This document shows, in pieces, positions 49,466 through 56,155 of a DNA stretch of 64,000 bases; the first letter of the stretch is position 1, and every line of letters begins with the position of its first letter. Source of the DNA: Capnocytophaga sp. oral taxon 878 (GTDB taxonomy: Bacteria; Bacteroidota; Bacteroidia; Flavobacteriales; Flavobacteriaceae); contig NZ_CP027229.1 of NCBI RefSeq assembly GCF_002999135.1, positions 372,001-436,000 of the forward strand. Reading direction: 5' to 3'. Below the pieces are notes generated by a model. It was not told where the DNA came from and did no database searches. It saw nothing but the letters and a program-made list of their open reading frames with translations. A program made the translations under genes and the position numbers.

Positions 49466-49846
49466 TTAGGTACTTGGCTGTGTATAAATAGTCCCGTTAT
49501 TTATTAAAATAGGGTTTGGTGTCATATTAAATTGTGGAAATTGGAATGTTTTATCTCCTTTAATAATTCTATTATTATCAGTTATTGTTATTGTTATTTC
49601 GGGTAGGCTTGTAGTATTAATCGCATATATAAAAAAAACAGCTGTATTATCAGTAACTTCCGTAAAATCAAGAAAACAAGAGTTTAAAATAAGAAGCATA
49701 CCTCCTGCAAATTGATTTAATACGCTTGCTGATTGGTCTATAATAATAGGTACATATATAGGTATACCTCCTCCACTTACAATAGGAGGAGGAGTAGCAG
49801 CAGAATTACTATTATTTGTGATTGATAGGTTAAATTTTCCAGTCAT
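49466..49846 (-). CDS. Small beta-rich protein, possible structural component
   Basis: This 126-residue protein has a Ser/Asn/Pro/Gly-rich start, then six or more predicted strands (for example AGGMLLILNSC, TAVFFIYAI and PEITITITDNNRI). There is no signal or membrane anchor. The all-beta character and place in the block suggest a shell or spike protein. No family is recognised. Confidence 0.55.
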   Translation of the reverse strand: MTGKFNLSITNNSNSAATPPPIVSGGGIPIYVPIIIDQSASVLNQFAGGMLLILNSCFLDFTEVTDNTAVFFIYAINTTSLPEITITITDNNRIIKGDKTFQFPQFNMTPNPILINNGTIYTQPST

Positions 49847-49931
49847 AATGTTTTAGTTTTTATAGTTTATTCTTTGAAACATACTAATTCTTACAAACAT
49901 CTTTTCTTATCATTCATTTATATTTGAACAT

Positions 49932-50477
49932 TTATTTATTTTTTTTAGTAGCAAAATAAGTAACTGTACCACCTACAAGAGAGGCAAGAGCAATCCAAAG
50001 CCAAAATTTACTCTTCTTAACCTCATCATTTTGGGAAGGTTGAACCAGTGGTGTAGTAGGGGTGATAGGGGTAGTCGGTGTTGATGGAGTAGCTGGAGCT
50101 GTTGGTGAAGATGGCTTAGGTTTTTTACCAACAATCGTAGTACCTGGTAGCTGTTCTGCTTGTGGGGTAAGCTGTATAATAGGCACGAGAACTAATTGGC
50201 GAGCTTGTAGGGTTATGGTGCCATAACCTATATGACTAAATTGTATGGTATCGGTAATACCTAACTTTAATGGTTCAGTATTAAACTGACCTGCTGCATT
50301 AGAAGTAGTTCCAAGGTTACGAAACACATTAATTATATGTACATTAGATATAGGTAGCTTAGTACTGCTATCAATGATTTGTATTATTCGGTTCATATAA
50401 CATAGAGGGTTATAGAGGTCAATCATACCTACGGATACGGCTTTAGCTGTTTGTGGGTTTTGTAGGATTGTTCTCAT
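49932..50477 (-). CDS. Carboxypeptidase-regulatory-like domain on a Pro/Thr stalk with C-terminal membrane anchor
   Basis: This 181-residue protein has a beta domain at about 30-115 with IQIIDSSTKLPISNVHIINV, SNAAGQFNT and a GYGTI segment. This is the CarboxypepD_reg-like fold used as the N-terminal domain of SusC/TonB receptors. A stalk of Pro, Thr and Ser repeats (PTAPATPSTPTTPITPTT, about 123-147) and a C-terminal membrane segment (FWLWIALASLVGGTVTYFA) with a Lys-rich end follow. It could be a membrane-anchored spike. Start ATG at 50477 lies just after the upstream stop. Confidence 0.62.
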   Translation of the reverse strand: MRTILQNPQTAKAVSVGMIDLYNPLCYMNRIIQIIDSSTKLPISNVHIINVFRNLGTTSNAAGQFNTEPLKLGITDTIQFSHIGYGTITLQARQLVLVPIIQLTPQAEQLPGTTIVGKKPKPSSPTAPATPSTPTTPITPTTPLVQPSQNDEVKKSKFWLWIALASLVGGTVTYFATKKNK

Positions 50478-50478
50478 A

Positions 50479-50949
50479 TTATTTACAGGTTATTACATAG
50501 TTTAAAGAAGGGTATTTCATTAACAGGTCATTGAAGTCCGTAGAGCTAAGTGTTTCACGTAACCAGCCTACTAAATCCATTTTACTGTCATTAACAGGTA
50601 GGATATTGCCTTTGTAATAATGACAATGAAAATAACTCTTAAGAATTTTCATATATTCATCATCTGGCACACCTTCATAAATAAGGTTTTTTACCTGTTG
50701 TTTATTAACACTTCCTCGTTTGTTCATTTCAGTAAGAAGTGAGTGGGTAAGTTGTTTTATCTTACTACCGTTACGAAAAGATTGTAATTGTTTTTTGTAA
50801 TCGGGGTTTGCAGTGGGATTTTGGGCATTATTTTCAGAAGCATCATACTCTCCTTTTTCTTTGCGAAAGAAAGCAAAATAGGCGCCTATACTTAAGCCTA
50901 CTAATGCAATACCTCCAATGATGTATGCTTGTGTTTTTGTTACTTTCAT
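50479..50949 (-). CDS. N-terminally anchored helical protein, diverged annexin-like repeat
   Basis: This 156-residue protein has a membrane span (AYIIGGIALVGLSIGAYFAFF), a charged linker and a helical domain (about 60-150) with LLTEMNKRGSVNKQQVKNLI and DLVGWLRETLSSTDFNDLL. The order of helices and the DLxxWL...LSxxDF segment match the annexin-like protein encoded next to it, but the GxGT calcium loop is lost. It seems to be a paralogue of that gene, 12 bases away. Confidence 0.58.
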   Translation of the reverse strand: MKVTKTQAYIIGGIALVGLSIGAYFAFFRKEKGEYDASENNAQNPTANPDYKKQLQSFRNGSKIKQLTHSLLTEMNKRGSVNKQQVKNLIYEGVPDDEYMKILKSYFHCHYYKGNILPVNDSKMDLVGWLRETLSSTDFNDLLMKYPSLNYVITCK

Positions 50950-50961
50950 AGGAATAAGGTT

Positions 50962-51462
50962 TTATATTAGGTCGCCTGCACCAGGAGCCATTATTCGGCG
51001 CACAGCGGCAAGTTCTGATTCTGATAGGTCGCCGTGTAGGAATGAAGTTAAATCTTCATAATTTCCATTACCAAGAGAAAAAGTTAGCCCACCTGGCTCT
51101 CTCTTACCAAATGCATTGTAAATAGCAATGTAACCATTATAGTTTACACCTGCAAGGGCTCGTTTTATAGCTTCCTCATTAGTTCCTGCTCCTTTCATTG
51201 CTTGATAAAGAGCTTCAGCCTTGGCTTGTGCCGCTGCTGGAGAAACGTTACTACGCGGCATATTTCCATTGTATTTAGCTTTAACAAAACGATTTTTCCA
51301 AAAAAGGTAATAGAAAGCAGTTCCCCCAATAGCAAGAACGCTTACACCTAACAATATAAATCCTATATTGATAGTTGTAGTTACAGCTGTTTTGTTATTC
51401 TCCACCGCAGAGCGTGCTATGATTGAGGCTGCCCCTGAGAGTTTAGGTTGTTGCTTACTCAT
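50962..51462 (-). CDS. N-terminally anchored protein with one annexin-like repeat
   Basis: This 166-residue protein has a membrane span near residue 32-52 (GFILLGVSVLAIGGTAFYYLF). After a linker comes a repeat that reads like an annexin repeat: AKAEALYQAMKGAGTNEEAI, then IAIYNAFGKR and DLTSFLHGDLSESELAAVRR. The MKGAGT loop is the type II calcium and phospholipid-binding loop of annexins. A Glu/Asp pair occurs about 42 residues later, as in the annexin motif. Only one repeat is present instead of four. A role in membrane shaping within the virion is an inference. Confidence 0.65.
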   Translation of the reverse strand: MSKQQPKLSGAASIIARSAVENNKTAVTTTINIGFILLGVSVLAIGGTAFYYLFWKNRFVKAKYNGNMPRSNVSPAAAQAKAEALYQAMKGAGTNEEAIKRALAGVNYNGYIAIYNAFGKREPGGLTFSLGNGNYEDLTSFLHGDLSESELAAVRRIMAPGAGDLI

Positions 51463-51483
51463 TTTTTTAAGGATTAAAAAGTG

Positions 51484-51633
51484 CTATATTTTCAAAAATG
51501 CTTTAAGAGTGTTCCAAAGTAAAGTGTTGGAAAAGTAACTTAATGCTTTTTTATTTTCAGACAAAGAGGCTAAACGGACTAATACAGTTTCGTCTAATTT
51601 AGCTAATTTATCAATTGCTTCTTGTTTGTTCAT
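51484..51633 (-). CDS. Small helical protein of 49 residues
   Basis: A frame from ATG 51633 to TAG 51484 encodes MNKQEAIDKLAKLDETVLVR followed by an amphipathic helical tail. It overlaps the end of the upstream 312-residue gene by 23 bases and fills an otherwise empty 148-base gap in a compact operon. The residue pattern is coding-like (regular heptads). There is no family match. Confidence 0.5.
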   Translation of the reverse strand: MNKQEAIDKLAKLDETVLVRLASLSENKKALSYFSNTLLWNTLKAFLKI

Positions 51634-52549
51634 TTTCTAAGGATTGTGCTTGTTGTAGGTATTCGTACAATAGGTTAACTTGTTCATCGGAAACGTGTGG
51701 ACTTGCTATGATACGCATAAAGGCTTGTTTGGTTTCGGAGAGAGATGTGTTTGGTTGCGCTAAGGCTGGTACGGCAGTAGCAGCAGCTGAGGAAGCTGAT
51801 ACTTTTTCGATAACAAAAGGGACTATACTTCCTAACGCCTCTGATACTTTTTCAAAACCTGGACTTTCCCAAAAGCTTTTTTTGTTAAGTATCTCTTCTT
51901 TTAGCTGTAATTCGTGTTTTTTGTCAGCTGTATCAAGCTGTAGTTTAAGAGCGGCTTTCTCTTCATGTAGCACACGTACTTGAGAACGCAAATCCTTATT
52001 GTCTTCACGTAGGGTGTCGTTATCACGCAAGAGGTCTCGGTAACGTTCTTCGGTAACCTTAGAGGATATCCAATCGGTAGTAGCCACAGGTGTATAACCA
52101 AGCCCCATAGGGTACCCCATAGCATTAGGCATATTTTGTGTAGCCATAGACGCAGTTGGTGTGTTTGAAAAACCAATTGTAGGCTGTGGTTGTTGTGAAA
52201 CTATAGGAGCATTGGGCATCATAGTAGTTTCTGAGGGGGGTACTTCGTTGGGGGTCATTTCTTCTTCCTTTTTAAATGTTAACGTAAGGGAGTCCATTTT
52301 GTAGCTATTTTGTTTTCCATTTCTAAAATACAAACGCCGAAAATCAAGATTTGCACCACTGGTAAAACCATTATTGGGTAGGGATTTAATGAAGGCTTCA
52401 GATGATCCAAATTTAGATTTTATATCATTGAGAGAAAAACCATACTTAGGAGCTTCCGACTTTGCCAGCCGGTAGTTTCCTTGTGTAACGGTTACTACGT
52501 TATCGGGATGAGTGCTAAGAAATTGCGTTATTTTTTCTGCTACATTCAT
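51611..52549 (-). CDS. Coiled-coil structural protein with N-terminal small domain
   Basis: This 312-residue protein has three parts: a compact N-terminal domain (about 1-90) with a YGFSLNDIKSKFGSSEAFIK segment; a Pro/Met/Gln-rich linker (about 95-160); and a coiled coil (about 170-225, ERYRDLLRDNDTLREDN and beyond) before a helical tail. It is one of the larger proteins of the block. The N-terminal domain might bind DNA or another virion protein. No known family is recognised. Confidence 0.6.
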   Translation of the reverse strand: MNVAEKITQFLSTHPDNVVTVTQGNYRLAKSEAPKYGFSLNDIKSKFGSSEAFIKSLPNNGFTSGANLDFRRLYFRNGKQNSYKMDSLTLTFKKEEEMTPNEVPPSETTMMPNAPIVSQQPQPTIGFSNTPTASMATQNMPNAMGYPMGLGYTPVATTDWISSKVTEERYRDLLRDNDTLREDNKDLRSQVRVLHEEKAALKLQLDTADKKHELQLKEEILNKKSFWESPGFEKVSEALGSIVPFVIEKVSASSAAATAVPALAQPNTSLSETKQAFMRIIASPHVSDEQVNLLYEYLQQAQSLENEQTRSN

Positions 52550-52556
52550 TTGTTAC

Positions 52557-52847
52557 TTAGGTTGCTTGCTTAATAGGCACAATATAGCTCATTATGGCAT
52601 TATTGGCTTTGCCGACTTCCTTCTTGAAGCGTATACGAAAGGATGTATTAATTATAGGTATATCATTTTCAACAAAGAAATATTGACCAGGGGCAATTTC
52701 TTCATTTGTGCCGTCATCTATAATTAGGGTTGTTTGTCCGTCATTATAGATTGATATACCGGCAGCTCCTTCGCCTTTGGTATCTTCAAAGAAATTGAAA
52801 ACGGTATCATTGGTAATACGTATGCGGTTGAGTAGTCCTTTTGTCAT
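52557..52847 (-). CDS. Small beta-rich protein, candidate capsid component
   Basis: This 96-residue protein is made of short strands: GAAGISIYNDGQTTLIIDDG, IAPGQYFFVEND and TSFRIRFKK. There is no anchor. The length suits a single minor beta domain. Its stop and the previous gene's start are 9 bases apart, and it overlaps the upstream beta-rich gene by 1 base (TAATG). A capsid or spike role is inferred from fold type and neighbours. Confidence 0.55.
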   Translation of the reverse strand: MTKGLLNRIRITNDTVFNFFEDTKGEGAAGISIYNDGQTTLIIDDGTNEEIAPGQYFFVENDIPIINTSFRIRFKKEVGKANNAIMSYIVPIKQAT

Positions 52848-53218
52848 TATTCAGAACAATTACATTCACGTTGGATAGTAAAAACGATTTCGCCGGTAAA
52901 ATCATCAGTTAGGTTTTCTTCGGCAAGAACACTTACTTGAAATTTATTGTTGTTACAATCAAAACCTACTTGTTTCATACCTTGTATATAACCTCCACCT
53001 TTGTGTTTAAAATCACGATAATCGACAGGCTCAATGATAGTGTTAGACTGAGGGTCACGCACACTCATTTCGACAGCAAATTTTGGCTGTTCGTCTTTAA
53101 ATGGTATGTAATGTACTCCTACGCATTTTCCCTTTTCTAAAGTCACATAGTCGGTTTGTGCGCGCTGCCCTGCTTGAATACGAATAGGCACGCGGTTAGT
53201 GATAATACTGCTTGTCAT
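52847..53218 (-). CDS. Small beta-rich protein, candidate capsid component
   Basis: This 123-residue all-beta protein (IRIQAGQRAQTDYVTLEKG, PKFAVEMSVRDPQ, KFQVSVLAEENL and FTGEIVFTIQRE) ends in CNCSE. The strand pattern could form a jelly roll. It overlaps the 96-residue gene by 1 base and is separated by a 17-bp hairpin from the 197-residue candidate major capsid gene. Confidence 0.55.
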   Translation of the reverse strand: MTSSIITNRVPIRIQAGQRAQTDYVTLEKGKCVGVHYIPFKDEQPKFAVEMSVRDPQSNTIIEPVDYRDFKHKGGGYIQGMKQVGFDCNNNKFQVSVLAEENLTDDFTGEIVFTIQRECNCSE

Positions 53219-53238
53219 TTGTTTTTCGTTTTTAGATT

Positions 53239-53277
53239 ATTATTTAGTCGTCGGGCTTTCCCCGACGACTAAATAAT
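53239..53277 (-). terminator. Strong hairpin after the candidate major capsid gene
   Basis: A perfect 17-bp stem (53239-53255 with 53261-53277) with a 5-base loop lies 6 bases after the 197-residue gene stop. No T run follows on the - strand, so it may be a 3'-end stabiliser or partial attenuator rather than a full terminator. Confidence 0.75.
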
Positions 53278-53282
53278 AAATA

Positions 53283-53876
53283 TTAGCGTTTTAAATAGGT
53301 TTCGTAACCCTTTAACATAAAGGAAACAAAACTTTCGTGACCACTGGTAGCAGGTGTTATGGTACTGCCTTGAGGTGTTTCAATCGTTATTTCGATTGTT
53401 TGGCTTGGCTCAAGTACAGCTAAAGCACCAAGTTTACGGTATTTTTCGTTTTCACTTTTTTGAGCACGGAAAATACTTTCAACTGGCAATCTTACAATTA
53501 CCTCACCATTTTGGCGTACCACTGCGTGAGAGGCACGAAGCTGAGCAGGTAGGTTGCCATCTTCATACTTTACATCCCAAACTTTGGTATTAGCAGCCGC
53601 TTCACCATATAGGAGCGCTATAGATTCAATGACAAAAAAGCGACCACTTTCAAGGCGGTTACCGTCAAAGTTAGTTACCCCTACTTCTTGGGTAGTGTTA
53701 CCTGTTAGCAAAGGAACATTGCCTCCTGCAACAATTTTTGAATGTACATATAATTCACTCGGGGTGACTTTCATTCGTCCCATTTCTTGCGGCTGCAAGT
53801 TAAAGCGTGCGGCGTTGCGTTGCAAAAAATTTTGTACGCGTAATAGTTGTTCTTCGTTTTGTAGAAACTCGTTCAT
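53283..53876 (-). CDS. Candidate major capsid protein (single jelly-roll type)
   Basis: This 197-residue protein has a short helical N-terminus (about 1-30). The rest is almost all strand with loops: TPSELYVHSKIVAGG, RFFVIESIALLYGEAA, GEVIVRLPVESIF, QTIEITIETPQGS and ESFVSFMLKGYETYLKR. There is no signal or anchor. The size, beta content and central place in the block, plus the strong hairpin straight after the gene (usual for very highly expressed genes), make it the best capsid candidate. This is inference; no family match was made. Confidence 0.5.
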   Translation of the reverse strand: MNEFLQNEEQLLRVQNFLQRNAARFNLQPQEMGRMKVTPSELYVHSKIVAGGNVPLLTGNTTQEVGVTNFDGNRLESGRFFVIESIALLYGEAAANTKVWDVKYEDGNLPAQLRASHAVVRQNGEVIVRLPVESIFRAQKSENEKYRKLGALAVLEPSQTIEITIETPQGSTITPATSGHESFVSFMLKGYETYLKR

Positions 53877-53914
53877 TTTTTCTTTGTTTTTTTTAGTTAT
53901 TAAATTATAAAATG

Positions 53915-54361
53915 TTACACTTCGGCAAATGAGGAGCTCGTGCTGCCTGAAAGAAACATTGTTTGTTCTGTATCGTTAGGCACTTCCTCATAGTCATAGT
54001 AGTCATAAGGGGTAGTACTCTCAACATATACAGTTTCAGGAGCTGCAAGTCCTACGGCTGTTTTAAGGATTCCGTCCTCCATAGGTTTGTCTTTAGGGGT
54101 AAGAGCTAACTTTAGGACTTCAGAGAGTTGAGTAGCGGCAATACCAGTGCCGGCACTTTGCATAATTTTTCCACTGGTTTCTTTAGTGTTACCAGCAGCA
54201 ATAAGGGCGATACCCACTAAGGCAACAAGAGAGTGGCGATAGATAGGTTTTTTAATTACGGCATCAAGCTTTGAAGCTACTACGCGTGAAGCCATAGCGC
54301 CACCGAGGGCACTGGCAGCGGTGATACCTGCTTGGGTGATTGTTTGCTGATTGATATTCAT
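53915..54361 (-). CDS. Small membrane protein, first gene after the second late promoter
   Basis: This 148-residue protein has Ala/Gly-rich hydrophobic segments (ITAASALGGAMASRVVA, LVALVGIALIAAG and SAGTGIAATQLSEVLKLAL) and an acidic Tyr-rich tail (TTPYDYYDYEEVPND). I use ATG 54361 rather than the longer frame because the promoter -7 box (54403-54410) lies between the two. It may be a virion membrane protein. Confidence 0.6.
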   Translation of the reverse strand: MNINQQTITQAGITAASALGGAMASRVVASKLDAVIKKPIYRHSLVALVGIALIAAGNTKETSGKIMQSAGTGIAATQLSEVLKLALTPKDKPMEDGILKTAVGLAAPETVYVESTTPYDYYDYEEVPNDTEQTMFLSGSTSSSFAEV

Positions 54362-54402
54362 TTTTTTGTTTGTTAAAATGGTATTAGGTTCATTATTTTG
54401 TG

Positions 54403-54477
54403 CAAATATACAATGTGAGATTGTAGGGTGTGACACACAAGGACACACAAGGACACAATAGGTCACATTAAGAAAGA
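54403..54477 (-). promoter_or_regulatory. Late promoter P2 with 48-bp upstream element
   Basis: The - strand has the -7 box TATATTTG (54410-54403). There is no TTG at the -33 place. Instead a 48-bp element (54477-54430) starts where -33 should be. It contains direct repeats of TTGTGTGTCC with a 10-bp period. The same element, 46 of 48 bases identical, lies at the same distance from the box in P1. Confidence 0.82.
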
Positions 54478-54484
54478 CTACGGA

Positions 54485-54982
54485 CTACTTTTTGTTCATC
54501 ATCATTATCATTACAGTAATAAAAAGTACACCTCCTATCCCTAAGCCAATGTATAGGGGGGTGTTGTCTTTTTTCTTAAGTGCCTGCATTTTTAAGTAAT
54601 CTTGCAAGAAAGAGTCATTAGTGCTTGGATTGGTAAGGTTATTTTGTAGATAACTATCCAATTGACCTTGCTGTTTGGCTAATGCAGCTTGGTAAAGCTC
54701 ACGAGCTTCTTCGGGGGTGAGGGTTTTACCTTCTACATTTATATTTTGCCCACCTTTGAATTTGTTTACGATGTCGGCTACACCTCCTGCGAGGTCTATT
54801 AAGTCATTAACACGGTTAATAGCGTTATCGACAGTGATATTATTACGTTTGAAAAAGTTACCTTCGGTGGCACGGCGTTGGGCTCGTTCTTGTTGTCGTT
54901 GTGCTCGTTTCTCGGCATTTCCTAAGCCGCTGCAAGAGGTGCAAGGTGCGGCTAATTGATATACGGCTAATTTTGTTTCCAT
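54485..54982 (-). CDS. Tail-anchored membrane protein with Cys-rich N-terminus
   Basis: This 165-residue protein starts with KLAVYQLAAPCTSCSGLGNA, has a basic Gln/Arg helix (about 22-45), a helical middle and a C-terminal span (LYIGLGIGGVLFITVMIMMM) with an NKK end. The PCxxCxGLG head resembles the SPCQGLGGC head of the protein encoded at 55365-56141. It probably sits in a virion or host membrane by its tail. Confidence 0.6.
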   Translation of the reverse strand: METKLAVYQLAAPCTSCSGLGNAEKRAQRQQERAQRRATEGNFFKRNNITVDNAINRVNDLIDLAGGVADIVNKFKGGQNINVEGKTLTPEEARELYQAALAKQQGQLDSYLQNNLTNPSTNDSFLQDYLKMQALKKKDNTPLYIGLGIGGVLFITVMIMMMNKK

Positions 54983-54993
54983 TGTTATTGTGT

Positions 54994-55365
54994 TTATTTT
55001 TTGATTACAGAAAATATTACGCCTAAGACTATGATACCGCTAAGGATATATAGAGCTGTATTATCGGGCTTGTTTTTACCGGTAATCTCATCTATTATCT
55101 TGCGGCGTTCACGAATATTTTCGGCGTGTTGAGCTCGGTATGTAGCGCGGTTAAACTGGTTTTGTTGTTCTTGTAATTCGAGGCGCTTTTTTTCGATAGC
55201 TATTTCTTCGGGGCTTTTGGTGATGTGGTAATGATTTTCATTCACTACATTACCATTGCCCTCGGTACCTGTACTTTTATTGCTGAAAGCAGAGTATAGG
55301 TTAGCACCTTGGTTAGCGAGTTGGAGGGCGGTGTTAGAATAATCAAGTATGGCTCCTACATTCAT
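54994..55365 (-). CDS. Tail-anchored membrane protein with coiled coil
   Basis: This 123-residue protein has a helical N-terminus (SNTALQLANQGANLYSAF), a Gly/Asn loop, a charged coiled coil (about 55-95, IAIEKKRLELQEQQNQFNRA) and a C-terminal span (ALYILSGIIVLGVIFSVIKK). Its start shares one base with the stop of the upstream gene, so translation is coupled. No family is recognised. Confidence 0.6.
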   Translation of the reverse strand: MNVGAILDYSNTALQLANQGANLYSAFSNKSTGTEGNGNVVNENHYHITKSPEEIAIEKKRLELQEQQNQFNRATYRAQHAENIRERRKIIDEITGKNKPDNTALYILSGIIVLGVIFSVIKK

Positions 55366-56141
55366 TATACAGTTACTTTTTTAGCAGATGGTTTAAGTAA
55401 GATATATCCGCCTATAACGGCAGCGCTTAAAAGGATTAATGTTTGTGTTTGCTTTGTTTTGTCTTTAACAGTGTTTTCAGCAGCTTGTTTTGCTTCTGCA
55501 TCGCGGGCTTGTTGTTCTGTAGCTAATCGTTCTGCATCGCGGTTGGCTATGTAGCTGTTACGTGCGGCTGTGATTCGCTGATTATGGGAGGCTAAAAGGG
55601 CTTCTTTTTGTTCTTTTTCCTTTTCAAGTTTGAAAACGGCATTGCGTTGTATCTGTATGTTTTCGGGGCTTAATCGTTGCCGGCGTTCGTTAAGCTGCGC
55701 TTGTACTTTAGAAAGCTCTTGTTCAAGGGGTAGGGCTTGTGCTGTAAAGTTTTTTTCGCGTTCTTCGTAAGTTTCACACGAAAATGCTTTATTCCAAAGG
55801 CGCTTGCCGAACCAGCCTAGTCCTTCAAGGTTGGCTTGTGTGGCGGGGTTCATTTCCCACGCATCGGCAAGTAATTTAGCTTGCGTTATTTGCTGGTCTA
55901 GAGCTGTGTTTTTTTGAGATAAAGAGTCTTGTTTTTGTTTGAGTAGATTGAACTCGTGCTGTTGTTGTCCGTGTTCAATTTCGGTAATTTGTGCTTTTAC
56001 GGAATCTATTTGACCTGGTAAGGCATTAAAATGTTCTTCGGCTCTTGCGGCACGAGCTCGATGATTATCGCAGCCTCCTAAGCCTTGACAAGGAGAGGCT
56101 AGGGCTGCAGTAAGGCGTGTTAGGTATAAAGTATCAAACAT
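55365..56141 (-). CDS. Tail-anchored coiled-coil membrane protein with Cys-rich N-terminus
   Basis: This 258-residue protein starts with LTRLTAALASPCQGLGGC, then has two long coiled-coil stretches (about 35-90 and 125-215, rich in Glu, Gln and Lys) and a C-terminal span (LILLSAAVIGGYILL) with a Lys-rich end. The shape would allow a rod that stands on a membrane. It is 14 bases after the transglutaminase-like gene. Confidence 0.6.
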   Translation of the reverse strand: MFDTLYLTRLTAALASPCQGLGGCDNHRARAARAEEHFNALPGQIDSVKAQITEIEHGQQQHEFNLLKQKQDSLSQKNTALDQQITQAKLLADAWEMNPATQANLEGLGWFGKRLWNKAFSCETYEEREKNFTAQALPLEQELSKVQAQLNERRQRLSPENIQIQRNAVFKLEKEKEQKEALLASHNQRITAARNSYIANRDAERLATEQQARDAEAKQAAENTVKDKTKQTQTLILLSAAVIGGYILLKPSAKKVTV

Positions 56142-56155
56142 ATTATAAGGTATTA

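Noticed and set aside
54362..54466. Longer start of the 148-residue gene at ATG 54466
   Set aside because: The added Cys-rich stretch is encoded by the P2 promoter region and its 48-bp element. The similar Cys-rich start at 58069 comes from the same DNA element read in the same way.
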